From NCBI GenBank assembly GCA_911728455.2, contig OU452232.1, positions 6,847,227 to 6,911,226 on the forward strand: DNA of 64,000 bases. Direction: 5' to 3'. Each line of letters opens with the position of its first letter. The stretch's first letter is position 1. The DNA comes from Marthasterias glacialis. Its lineage: Eukaryota; Echinodermata; Asteroidea; Forcipulatida; Asteriidae. The notes under the pieces are model-generated. The model was not told the origin of the DNA and did not search any database. It saw nothing but the letters and a program-made list of their open reading frames with translations. Below, piece after piece: positions 43,384 to 52,549 of this stretch. A program made the position numbers and the translations under genes.

Positions 43384-43495
43384 CAGCATTTCAGGGGTAA
43401 TTGTTTCACAGGAAGATTGGTATTAGTATCAACGTTGTAAACAGTAAGCTTTCACACTGAAACTGAAAATTTGTTCTTTTTGGTCTTCACCAATC
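43384..43495. repeat. Interspersed repeat, copy 2 (related to 1561-1680)
   Basis: CAGCATTTCAGGGGTAATTG, TTTCACAGGAAGATTGGTA and AAACAGTAAGCTTTCACACT match the earlier copy in order and orientation. Confidence 0.5.
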
Positions 43496-43499
43496 CTGA

Positions 43500-43838
43500 A
43501 TCATAATACCTTTAAGGCTACAGTTACCGCGCGTGCGGCAGCCACAGCTGCGTTGGTGTAAAACATCGTAAACGTCCGCTGCTCGGATTGGTGTATAAGC
43601 CACGGCTGTCGAGCAATCTGATTGGATGATTAGCGCGTGCTGGAAGATAAATATATGTAAAAAAAATTCAAATAAGTTCAGTAAGTAGGTTAAAATTCCT
43701 ATCACTAGTGGGTTTCCTTCTTTTTGCACCACCCTGTCGATCGAAACCATAGACAAGTCCCATTTATGTTTTTTCTGCACTTTGTGATGTTAAAGGGTCT
43801 TTACATCTTAAACTAATTACATTTTATACTAATATAAC
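43500..43838. other. Intronic DNA upstream of receptor 2 acceptor
   Basis: Nothing supported beyond a GC-richer patch at 43525-43650. The intron ends CTTTATTGTTTCACAG at 43840-43855. Confidence 0.4.
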
Positions 43839-43839
43839 A

Positions 43840-43885
43840 CTTTATTGTTTCACAGCGGTCCGGAATCGATTATACACCGAGAACA
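43840..43885 (+). promoter_or_regulatory. Splice acceptor and 30-nt leader of receptor 2
   Basis: CTTTATTGTTTCACAG|CGGTCCGG places the acceptor at 43855/43856, exactly 30 nt before the ATG as in receptor 1. The leader is open in the receptor frame. Confidence 0.7.
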
Positions 43886-44977
43886 ATGAACACCACAGAA
43901 GCTGATGAGATGATCTCTATAAACACTAACGTTGATTATACAAAAGACTTCAGCGCCAATGTTGTGTTTCTGATCTTAACAGTAATTATGATGATCATGG
44001 GACTGGTGGGTAACGTTCTTGTGATAGGGGCCGTATTGGTGCACAAAAAACTTCGGGTTCTCAGCAATGTCTTTGTGATTAACCTTGCCGCTGCGGACCT
44101 GTGCGTAACCATCATCGTAGACAGCTTTGGTATCGTGGGAATAGCGAGCGAGGGGACTTTCTTTGACGGTAAAGACAAGCTTTGCGACATGATTGGTGTA
44201 TTCTGCGTCACATCGTGCGCTTGCTCAGTTTGGAGCATCGCCCAAATCAGTATCAATCGCTACGTCCGCATCTGCCACCACATGATATACCCAAAGATCT
44301 ACAACGCGCGCACGGTACCGTTTATTTTGGCCGGTACATGGTTGATATGCTTTTGCTTTGACCTGCCGAACCTCCTGGGGTGGGGAGCTCACTTTTTTGA
44401 TTCAAGGACCATGATGTGCACATACGATTACAAGCAGTCTTATTCCTACACCGTGTTTTTCGTGAGCCTTGGGTTTGGCGTACCGCTCCTTGTTACAACT
44501 TTCTCTTACGTCCGCATTATCGTTACGGTAAAACGGGCCGAGAGTAACGCGAGGCGGTCCGCAGAGGATGACGTGCAGACTGTTGCTGGAAATGTGCAGT
44601 GGGCGATCTCCGTTAAGAATATCCAGAAACACCCCAAAATACGCAACACCGATATCCGTTTGCTGCGATCCGTTTTCACGATCTGGGTGGTGTTCACAGT
44701 GATGTGGTCGCCGTACGCTTTTGTCGTCCTTGGTGACGTGTACCACGTGTGGCCTCGTAGTGTTTACGTCGTGGCAGCCATTTTGGCCCATTTGAACAGC
44801 AGCATCAACGGGATCCTGTATGCCGCCACCAACCGCCACTTCAGAGAGGCTTACTCATACTTGATTTTGTGTTGCTTCAGGCGAAGTAGTGTGTCGCCAG
44901 AGACAATTGACAAGGACAACGCAATGACAACAAAGCCGAGTGGGCAGGGTTCCAAGAGAAGAACAAGGGACATGTAA
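43886..44977 (+). CDS. Melatonin-receptor-like rhodopsin-family GPCR, paralogue 2
   Basis: A 363-aa seven-transmembrane receptor, roughly 80% identical to paralogue 1 (35252-36343) by eye and with the same landmarks: LAAAD in TM2 (D71), C100/C178, NRY 124-126 with ICHH, LPNLLGWG after TM4, MWSPY in TM6, NGILY in TM7, helix 8 NRHFREAY. Differences cluster in the N-terminal tail (residues 10-15), ICL3 (around 241-251, with a one-residue deletion) and the last ~20 residues, which end in a basic GSKRRTRDM instead of an acidic tail. This may alter G-protein or trafficking properties (inference). N2 and N14-type N-terminal sites are present. The coding exon starts after a conserved acceptor; a 13-residue in-frame N-terminal extension through exon 1 is possible. 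No pseudogene marks are seen. Confidence 0.93.
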   Translation: MNTTEADEMISINTNVDYTKDFSANVVFLILTVIMMIMGLVGNVLVIGAVLVHKKLRVLSNVFVINLAAADLCVTIIVDSFGIVGIASEGTFFDGKDKLCDMIGVFCVTSCACSVWSIAQISINRYVRICHHMIYPKIYNARTVPFILAGTWLICFCFDLPNLLGWGAHFFDSRTMMCTYDYKQSYSYTVFFVSLGFGVPLLVTTFSYVRIIVTVKRAESNARRSAEDDVQTVAGNVQWAISVKNIQKHPKIRNTDIRLLRSVFTIWVVFTVMWSPYAFVVLGDVYHVWPRSVYVVAAILAHLNSSINGILYAATNRHFREAYSYLILCCFRRSSVSPETIDKDNAMTTKPSGQGSKRRTRDM

Positions 44978-45171
44978 ACATTGTCTCTAACTGAAATGAC
45001 CGAATCTTACACGGAAAAAGAATAACATTTTCCAGAATGAACTTTAATTGTTCGGAAACACGCGAAGCAAAAGGATACATGTAACGCAAAACAAAACGCC
45101 TGAATTGAAATAACCACAGTCTAACACAAAGTCAAGGAACTTTTCAATGTTCTCCCAGTGTTTGGGACTTA

Positions 45172-45230
45172 GTGTTTCTTAGTGACGCCCCCATTGGTTT
45201 TGTACACGAAAGCGAAGCGAGGACGCCCTC
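45172..45230. repeat. Short repeat, inverted copy 2 of 39167-39215
   Basis: GTGACGCCCCCATTGGTTTT, GTACACGAAAGCGAAGCG and AGGACG are the reverse complement of the 39167 copy with few differences. Confidence 0.5.
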
Positions 45231-45406
45231 ACACCTGTGGAAGGCTTTTTTAAGAGAATCTTTGAAACTGAACTTTGGAAAATACGGAGGGGACGATGTG
45301 CAAAACCAACACCATAGAAAATACCGGAAGACTTTTTTGAAGGATTTTTTTTGTTATTTATGAATCATAAGTAGTATTTGTAGATTCATGTAAATAGAGG
45401 GTAACC

Positions 45407-45540
45407 CTCTCTTTATGATCATTTGCATTCTGTTGAAATATGGTACAAGAAAAAAATATCACATGAATGTTTTCTCTCTTTATGATCATTTGCATTCTGT
45501 TGAAATATGGTACAAGAAAAAAAAATCACATGAATGTTTT
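45407..45540. repeat. Tandem duplication of a 67-bp unit
   Basis: Two almost identical head-to-tail copies containing TATGATCATTTGCATTCTGT, GAAATATGGTACAAGAAAAA and CACATGAATGTTTTCT. They lie about 430 bp downstream of the receptor-2 stop, possibly in its 3' UTR. ATTTGCAT octamer words occur in each copy. Confidence 0.85.
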
Positions 45541-45811
45541 CTCGAGACCTACATATAAATCTGTCATTTAAAATGAATTAAAAATTGTAGTTTCAACTTT
45601 TCAACTTGATGCAGTGAACACCCATCAATTTTGAGATAAATCGGTACGTTTCGGAGAGGGCATGGGTACCATTACCACTTCTAGTTTATTTCAAAGTAAA
45701 CATTTTGATGACATTAGTATAGGCATGCCTTAAGTCATCTCTCTGGTGGACTCGATGCTAATTGGTTCACTGCGTATCTATATAGTTTGTGAGATAAAAG
45801 AAATGATTCTC

Positions 45812-45817
45812 AATAAA
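45812..45817 (+). terminator. AATAAA polyadenylation signal candidate for receptor 2
   Basis: The first clear AATAAA after receptor 2, about 830 nt past the stop. Positional assignment only. Confidence 0.3.
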
Positions 45818-45866
45818 AAGTGAAGCAAGAGGGAATAAATCTAACTTTTTATCCAATCTTCTACTG

Positions 45867-46262
45867 CACTCTTAAAACTCCTGGGTCAGAATTCACCCGG
45901 ATTCCGTGTCCAAAGGGGCCTGACCTATTTCTGGGTCAGTATGACCCGAAACTGACTCGATATTGTGTCAAACTGTCGCAGAATCCGAGTAAAGATTCAA
46001 ATTCTTTTAACCAGTTTCCGGGTCAGCCTGACCCAGAAGTGGGTCAAGCCTCCTGGAACCAGGGCCCAATTTCATAAAGCTGCTTAAGCACAAAAAAATA
46101 GCTAAGACAACAAAATTATGCTTACCAGAATAAGGTTACCAGCCAAACTACCATGTCACAAGTACACTGTGTGACTGGTATCCTGCTCATTTCTGTTGAG
46201 CAGAAATGAAATTAGGCCCTGGGTCTGGGTCAATTCTGACCCGGGAATTTTTTAGGTGTGTT
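45867..46262. mobile_element. CTGGGTCA-rich inverted-repeat element with nested MITE
   Basis: The left end CACTCTTAAAACTCCTGGGT, CAGAATTCACCCGG is answered inversely by CTGGGTCAATTCTGACCCGG, GAATTTTTTAGGTGTG. Internal GGGTCAGTATGACCCG and GGGTCAGCCTGACCC repeat the motif. A GGGCCCAATTTCATA-family element is nested at 46062-46219. Confidence 0.7.
46062..46219. mobile_element. MITE-like element, GGGCCCAATTTCATA family (nested)
   Basis: GGGCCCAATTTCATAAAGCT at the left and GAAATGAAATTAGGCCC at the right, with ACCATGTCACAAGTACAC and TGACTGGTATCCTGCTCAT inside. Inserted in 45867-46262. Confidence 0.8.
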
Positions 46263-46264
46263 GT

Positions 46265-46640
46265 TCCTTCGTTTAGACAATTCATTGTACTTCTTAAATC
46301 GTACCACGTGTACCATCCAATCGGAAGGCCCTTCTTATAATACATGTAATGTCATTTTATCCAATCGTGTGCACATTGACTTGGTCATTGTAATTTCTGT
46401 CTATTAATGAATAATTTATGTGTTCATAAACATGAATAATTGTGTTCATAAACATGAATAATGTATGTATTCATAAACAGTTATTATTTAAATACATCAT
46501 GTGAGACGTACCTTTGTAAGCATGCAGTGCCAAGATTCTTTAAGCACGAAAAATTCCTTCCCGGGAAATTCAAAGATCTTTTGTTGAGCACATTGCTGTG
46601 TTAGTATAGCTCGAGTATTCATTTTACATGTACACCTTGT
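46265..46640. other. Gene-free stretch with CATGAATAAT repeats
   Basis: GTTCATAAACATGAATAAT recurs three times at about 46420-46475. Two CCAATC words lie at 46315-46370. No gene is supported. Confidence 0.4.
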
Positions 46641-46645
46641 CGTTA

Positions 46646-46791
46646 TCACTGTAGTGAGTGTCTGTCCGCCTTCCATCCTGGATCCTGTTGTCGTTTTTAT
46701 GTTTATCGACCTTTTTCTACAAAGTTCTGTCAGTACCACACCGCATTCTGCCGACGATGAACTGGCGACGACGAACGACAGGTAAGTGATG
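46646..46791 (+). other. Possible 5' exon ending at CAG|GTAAGT
   Basis: ACTGTAGTGAGTGTCTGTCC and CTGGATCCTGTTG resemble the receptor 5' exons (ACTGGAGTGAGTGTCTGT, GGATCCTCCTGTTG), and a strong donor CAG|GTAAGT lies at 46792. A short ATG frame (MNWRRRTT) runs into the donor. Similarity is limited to about 50 bp and the donor distance differs (139 versus 102 nt). No third receptor is visible downstream in this window. Confidence 0.2.
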
Positions 46792-46824
46792 AGATTGAAC
46801 CTTTATAAAGATACACGCTTGGAA

Positions 46825-47065
46825 TATGGCACACTGTCAGAGTATGTCATGAGAAAGATAATTGCCTATATAGGGCCATCGCGTATTTGTACTTGAAAAA
46901 AATATAAGTCGAAAAACAAGCATTGACAGCAATTTTGAAAATGTCTTGTTATGCTACCTTTATTTTTTTCAAAAGACAAATCTGCGATGGCCCTATAGCC
47001 CGATATCTCATGACATACCCTGGTTGTCAAAGGCATAATTCCCCTCAATATTTCCGCTATCTGCC
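46825..47065. mobile_element. Palindromic MITE-like element (GGGCCATCGC family), copy 2
   Basis: AGTATGTCATGAGAAAGATA and TATAGGGCCATCGCGTATTT on the left pair inversely with ACAAATCTGCGATGGCCCTA, TAGCCCGATATCTCATGACA on the right. It ends with GTCAAAGGCATAATTCCCCT and ATTTCCGC. Related to 10213-10475. Confidence 0.75.
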
Positions 47066-47069
47066 CCAT

Positions 47070-47310
47070 ACACTATCTGCTGTCGAAATAATTTGGCAGC
47101 CTTTTCCGACTCTTCCTGTGCACTTGCATGTTTAATTTGCCTCTGCCTCAGATCTATTGTTTCGTATTATTGTTATTGTGTTGCATGCAAGTTTAATAAA
47201 TTTAAAAACTATAAACTGAAGATTAACCAGTTTTAAACTTAATAGGACCAGGTTTTTTGGGGGGCAACTCACCCTCCGGCAAATTCCTCCCCCTTCCTAC
47301 CCAGAGATTA
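47070..47310. other. Gene-free stretch
   Basis: GGTTTTTTGGGGGGCAACTC near 47250 is a scrap of the G-rich repeats. No gene. Confidence 0.4.
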
Positions 47311-47318
47311 TGGCCAAA

Positions 47319-47548
47319 TAGAGATGGTTCCCAATATGACGTGAATCGGCCATCTTTACGGGTAATTTGGAACACACCGCCGGGCGTTTCGCGTGAGAAC
47401 GGCACGCAGCACGCGCGCATTTCACAAAACCCATTGCGCGATTGGTTAGTGAACAACGCGGCTGCGTTAATAATTTGAGCGCATGACGCGCCTGCAAGCC
47501 AAAATGCAATTTGCCCGTAAAGATGGCATCTATTGGGAACCATCTATA
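47319..47548. mobile_element. MITE-like element TAGAGATGGTTCCCAATA
   Basis: TAGAGATGGTTCCCAATATG and GCCATCTTTACGGGTAATTT at the left pair inversely with GCAATTTGCCCGTAAAGATG, GCATCTATTGGGAACCATCT at the right. About 230 bp with a GC-rich interior. The 73-, 93- and 106-codon frames on both strands here are artefacts. Confidence 0.75.
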
Positions 47549-47549
47549 G

Positions 47550-47950
47550 TAAAAGGTTGTATGTGAATAAGTGTGCACAGAAGAACACCTGATAATTACC
47601 CGTGCAAAGTTTCATTTTGTTATAGGGCATTTTATAAACACACCGCACCTTGGTCGGCTTGATGCACGGTTATACAAAAATTGGAGCAAATATGGCCAAC
47701 CGTCTCCCCCCCCCCCCCCCATGCACAAAAATATATATATTGAATTGCCGGAGAACATCAATCCCGATTTAAAAATAAATAAATTAGATGTCCAAATGTG
47801 TCTAAGACGACAGCCAGTAAAGTTAGAAAGGCTCAGCGCGAAATTAAATTTACATGTTCGCTTCCTTTTAATTTCAATTTTAAAGGTTTTGTAAGATTTC
47901 ACATACAAATGAAAATGATATTGTGTAGGGGTCTATATGTGCAACCGTAA
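47550..47950. other. Gene-free stretch
   Basis: Overlapping 107- and 98-codon frames on opposite strands (47571-47908) cross a C13 run and show no recognisable domain. Confidence 0.4.
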
Positions 47951-47954
47951 ACGG

Positions 47955-48585
47955 TTGGTACGGATTAAGTTATTGTCTTAACTAATGAAATGGGTTTGTG
48001 CCAGTGCCTTGTATCATGTTATGGATGACAGTTCTGAGAGATACTTATAATGAGGTGAACCGTCACTGCATTGTATCAATGTAAATGGGACGATTCGTCC
48101 CGATTAGGGCATTGTCATTACTAATGAGATAATCGTCATTGCCTTGTATCAATGTAAAGGCGACCATTCGTCTCGATTAGGGCATTGTCATTACTAATGA
48201 GAGAACCGTAATGGACCTTTCCCACGAAATATGCTAATTACATTCATGCATGCGTACAGACCCACAGACATAAAGAACCTACTGTATGTCTGTGTACAGA
48301 CCCCGTTGGTTGGCAAACGCCATAGAAATGTGCACAAAGCAGACGCACAAAGCGCGTACGCGTCACGCTTCCATCAAGTCCCATGCAAAAGGGCGCACTG
48401 TTCCCCAAATTTTGCCAACCAAAATGTAAGTGCGCACGCGCGATGTCAAATTTACATATTTCCTGGGAATAGTCTATTGCCTTCTATCAGTATCATGTTA
48501 TAGGTTACGGTTCCTTCTGAATAGCTTTGCCATGATGATTGATTCGTACGGATTAGGGCATTGTCATTACTAATGAGTGAACCGT
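47955..48585. repeat. ~75-bp minisatellite (GGGCATTGTCATTACTAATG) split by a MITE
   Basis: The unit contains CATTGTATCAATGTAAA, GACGATTCGTCCCGATTAGG and GGGCATTGTCATTACTAATG followed by AGAACCGT. Clear copies end near 48130, 48206 and 48580, with a degenerate one at about 47955-48055. The array is interrupted by the inverted-repeat element at 48214-48476. Confidence 0.75.
48214..48476. mobile_element. Inverted-repeat element GGACCTTTCCCACGAAATAT within the minisatellite
   Basis: The left end GGACCTTTCCCACGAAATAT and the right end read inversely AGACTATTCCCAGGAAATAT match. ACAGACATAAAG... TATGTCTGTGTACAGA forms an inner hairpin. Interior GC-rich with GCGCACGCGCG-type words. Confidence 0.65.
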
Positions 48586-48589
48586 CTGT

Positions 48590-49435
48590 CTGTCCGTCCA
48601 TCTGCCTTACTTGTATCTGCTGCTCTAATGTTTTGAAATTCTGGCTAGACATTAGCCCAGGTATGACCATAGTCTCTATATGCAACGGAGGAGTCCAACC
48701 TGGGCAAGGCTATACAATGTACTCGTGTTCAGCATCCATGTGGTTTTTGAATGCCTTTTGAATTACCTGCGATTACACCAGATTCCTTTCATTACCATGT
48801 CGTCCTTTGTGTAGTTAGATAAATCCAATACCATACCATACTGACATACTTACCATGCAAGCTGATGTGAATTAATATGAATAATGCACCATTAGTAACG
48901 GGTGACGTAGGAGACAGTTCTGTACTCCTACGTGATTGGATGAGACCGTTGCAATTGTGGGCAGGCTGGATACGTCAAGGCTCCTGATTGGACAGGATAC
49001 TGTGCACGGCATCTAAACCATCTAAACAATGAAAAATGAAAACCTTCATTACCAAAATATAATCCCGCAGAGGGCAACCTTAAGTCTCTTTTGCTTGATT
49101 TGGTATGGATTTTCATAGAATTAATAATTTAAATCTTTAAAACTTTCGACACCTGATGACATCGACAATTTCTCAACATCTACAATTTATAGTCCAACTA
49201 CATGTACAGTTTCAAATCAATACAAGCTTTGCAACTATATGTAATTGTTTGCGGACAAGGTTCATTCAGAAAACAGAAGAAAAACGAACAATAACAATAA
49301 ATTATTTTGGCTATTGCGGAATCGGATAAAAAAAAGATTAAAAGTTACTCGGTGATAATGTCGGGCATTCAGGCGACGCGACTGGTTACTGTCTGCCATA
49401 TAGCTCCCTTGAGGTGTGGCGACTGACTCACCGAA
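48590..49435. other. Gene-free stretch
   Basis: No supported gene or repeat. Short frames on both strands only. Confidence 0.4.
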
Positions 49436-49439
49436 TGTC

Positions 49440-49800
49440 CTCCCCTGCCGGATCCTAGCCTTGTGGGCCCTGTCCATTTAGGGGAGAAACAAGGCTGATT
49501 TCAACTCACTGGTGTCAGATCCCAGCCAATTCCTTGTTCCTATATTGGGGGCAGACGGTATCGAACCAAGACCCGGACTCGAACCGGGGACTGAGTGTTG
49601 AGTGAGACAGTCCCGGTGTGGAAGGAGATTCTGTCCGGGCATACGTCGAATTGTGTACCAACTCCTTCTGATAGCGCCCTCTTTTGAATAAACTCCTCCA
49701 GCCCACGTTAATTTACCGTATGGTGAACACATTACCCGGAGGACAGAATACCCTACGACACTGGCACACTAGCCTAACGCACTGCGCTAATGTGTCGGTA
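49440..49800 (-). other. tRNA-related repeat, possibly a SINE (minus)
   Basis: Read on the minus strand, CACATTAGCGCAGTGCGTTA near 49790 and GGGTAATGTG near 49733 give a 7-bp closing stem (CACATTA/TAATGTG) around ~67 nt with a box A-like TAGCGCAGTGCG. Further on lie two box B-like words, GGTTCGAGTCCGGG and GGTTCGATACC (about 49580 and 49560). It does not fold as a functional tRNA by eye. Confidence 0.35.
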
Positions 49801-49804
49801 CTTA

Positions 49805-51100
49805 TTCTTGGATATTTACATTGTACTTAGCTTGGAAACCACCATATACCACAGGCATTGTTTTGACCAACGGAATCGCTAAACCCCAAACCGCACTTGA
49901 AAGTCTCCAGCTCCTTTGAGCTATTTTAATTAAGGGTGCACCTATAAATAGCCGACGCTAAGTGCTAAATATTAAAACAAAACTCATAACTAGTTGGAAG
50001 TCTCTCAGTCCTTTGAAATAAATACACAAAATTAATGTGTAGTGACATTTAGACTTCAATTTTCTTTTCTTGTATGGGAGTAATCTAAGGTCCCCCGGGC
50101 TACGCCCTTCACAAAGAAATAAACGGCTACTGGTGCGCTAATGGTACAGTACAGTCTTGAACCAGAACTAACAAAAGGGCATGAACCTAAAGTTGTATAC
50201 CCCGAAGTATTTTGAAGTGAAAAACATTGAACCATTGGGGAAATTGGGGTTTAATTGAGGAAATAACACAGACCTCGAAGCTTTCTTCCTGTCATGTGGA
50301 GGTTGCCGGAATTATAAAACACTTGCCATACTGTCAACATAGGGAGGAATGGAATTTCCGCTTAATGTTTACAATTGATGGATTTAAAAAAAGAAATTCC
50401 TAGTAAAGCATGTGTGATACTAAACAGAAAAAATGGCATCCGGACTACTGCGTGGCACTTTTGTTCCTGAAGCAATTTTCTATCGAGATTCTAAACTTAT
50501 TGGTTAAAAGCGTAATACCACTGCCCAAACAAAAATCAAATCGTCCTTTGAATATAAAGAAGAAAATGTTAAAATCCGAAATGTTTATTAATGTGTTTAG
50601 CTGATAAACCAGACAATATTATCGCCGTTGTGTATGGGTACTCTTTCGAACCCTCGGAGCATCCCCAAAAAACAAAAAACTTTGCTGTAACCACGAGGTT
50701 AAAAATTCGTCCACCCTGTCTTTAAGGTCAATAACCCACCCTGCAAGCCCAAAGCCATTATAAATCACTGTGGGGTGAATTGGAGTGACAGTCAAGACTT
50801 AGACTTGTGTTATTTAAGATCCATGTGCCCCACAAGCTGTTTTCACAAATTGCATACCGCCCAGTGCCAAGGGAATTCTTGGCACAGGGGTCAATCAATT
50901 ACTGCACTGAGACAGGTGGCTGCTGTCTTTCAATACTCCTTACTCTGCAGTGGTTAGGGTCTGGCCAATAGGCGTCTACAGGCTTGTGGGGTATACCAGG
51001 GGTGAGGATTACATGGAATCTTGGCCTTATTGGCCCATTGAAAAAAATTATGACCATATTTGGTAACGTGTGGACTATTTGTTAACCTTCCGGCAGATGC
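49805..51100. other. Gene-free stretch
   Basis: Short open frames at 50410-50604 and 50775-50957 lack recognisable content. Confidence 0.4.
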
Positions 51101-51105
51101 CAGGG

Positions 51106-51275
51106 GTTTAAAGAGACGGAAGAGTTAATTTGTTCGAAATTTTACACAGATTAAGCACCAAATTCTAATAAAAAAAATGTCTTCTAGCTTTGCCCGAATC
51201 TTACCCACTGTTTTGCCCGAATTCGGGTGGGGGCAGGGGGTAACTGCCCCCTAGCTCGTGAGCCTATGATTGCCA
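51106..51275. repeat. Interspersed repeat TTTGCCCGAA...GGGGGTAACTGCCCCCT, copy 1
   Basis: TTAATTTGTTCGAAATTTTA, CACAGATTAA, CTGTTTTGCCCGAATTCGGG and AACTGCCCCCTAGCTCGTGA match 61825-61990 in order and orientation. Confidence 0.6.
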
Positions 51276-51479
51276 TTAATAAATGTGGCCTAACTTGGTT
51301 TGTTCATGTACGTGAGAAAAGCAGACAATAATTACATAACCAATGATCACATAATAAATAGCTGAAATGTTCACGGTCGGTAAAAACTATCGAGATGGTC
51401 GATACCAACGGATTCGGGATTGGTGCAGTGGGCTGTGAGGTTCTTGTGTCGTCAGAGTGTTGGTATCGGGTTTACAGGG

Positions 51480-52000
51480 GCGGTTTTGTTGTTTGTTCGT
51501 TTTTTTTTGTTTTTTTTTTTTTTTTGGGGGGGGAGGGAGCTAGACCCTCCGCACGTGACGTGACGTCACCATCTAACTTTCGCTACTGCTATTTCATTTT
51601 GGGAGTCGAAAACCAACCTATTTATGCAGCGCATTTTTCAAGCATCGTGCTTTTCCAACGTACATGGGTCGGAAAACATTTAACCGTACACTGATTATCT
51701 GGGCCAAGACATAGTGACGAGGACAGTGCAAATTATCATACACTATTTTGTTTGAATTTTTAACGAAGATGTATCTTCAGCATTTATTTTTTTGGGTCAT
51801 TTTTTCTTGCATTTTTGTTTTCTTTATTATTTTTTTTGGTGGGAGAGGGGGCGAGACAAATGTTTTTGTTTGTCTGTATGTTTGTTTGTTTGTTTGTTTG
51901 TTTTTGGTTTTTGTTTTTGTTGTGTTGTTTGTTTGTTTGTTAGTTTTTTTTTTTTTGGGGGGGGGGGGGCTAAAGCCCCAGCCCCCCGTAGAACCGCGTC
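51480..52000. other. T- and G-rich low-complexity DNA
   Basis: Long T runs, TTTG tetranucleotide repeats (TTTGTTTGTTTGTTTG near 51880-51905) and G runs at 51523 and 51957. The apparent 99-, 120- and 73-codon frames are homopolymer-driven and not genes. Confidence 0.7.
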
Positions 52001-52099
52001 TGACGAGTCATAGCATTTGTGTGCGTCCTGAATGCACAAGCCCATTAGTTGGTGCATGGCCGTATGGAGATTTCAGTATAACTTATAGAAAAAGAGGAG

Positions 52100-52545
52100 G
52101 CAAGCTGTAGACTTTGGTTTGAGTCCCATCTAGGATCAATGCGGACAACTCGGGTGTTTTTTCACCCTTCCTGACTAAAATGTGTTTACCCTAATTTGGA
52201 GACTGTAATGTACTTGTAGAATGAGGGAAGTCATGCTGTGGTTCGAATCCCACCCCGGGTAAAAGTAGACAACCCGGGTGATGTTTCCCTCCATGACCAA
52301 AACGTGTCTTCCCATTTGTGGAGAGACTCCGGTGCACTTACAGAAAGGGAAGAGTTGTAATATTTAGACTCCAGTTCGAACCTACTTCGGATCAAGGTAA
52401 ACAAATTGTTTTTTTATATCCTTGAATAAGAGGACTCGTACTGGAGACTCTGGTTCGAACCCCTTCTCGCATGGTAGACAGTTTGGGTGCAATTAGGCTT
52501 CCATCCTCCCAAAGAAAGTGCTGTCGCTACACCACTGCTTGGGTG
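52100..52545 (+). repeat. Four diverged tandem ~110-130-bp units each with a box B-like word
   Basis: Each unit has a GGTTCGAATCCC-like word followed by GG(A/T)(A)AAGTAGACAACCCGGGT-like and CATGACCAAAACGTGTCTTC-like segments. The words are GGTTTGAGTCCCATC (about 52120), GGTTCGAATCCCACC (52240), AGTTCGAACCTAC (52372) and GGTTCGAACCCCTTC (52451). Unit starts share GGAGACTC / GAGAGACTCCGG. It may be a tandemly amplified tRNA-derived SINE head. Confidence 0.65.
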
Positions 52546-52549
52546 GCTT

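Noticed and set aside
44402..44839. 145-codon minus-strand open frame
   Set aside because: It is antisense to the receptor-2 coding sequence.
49733..49800. Functional tRNA gene on the minus strand
   Set aside because: A 7-bp closing stem exists but the T-arm and anticodon arm do not fold properly.
51395..52110. Open frames rich in Phe/Val/Cys
   Set aside because: Driven by T and TTTG runs and G homopolymers; no domain.
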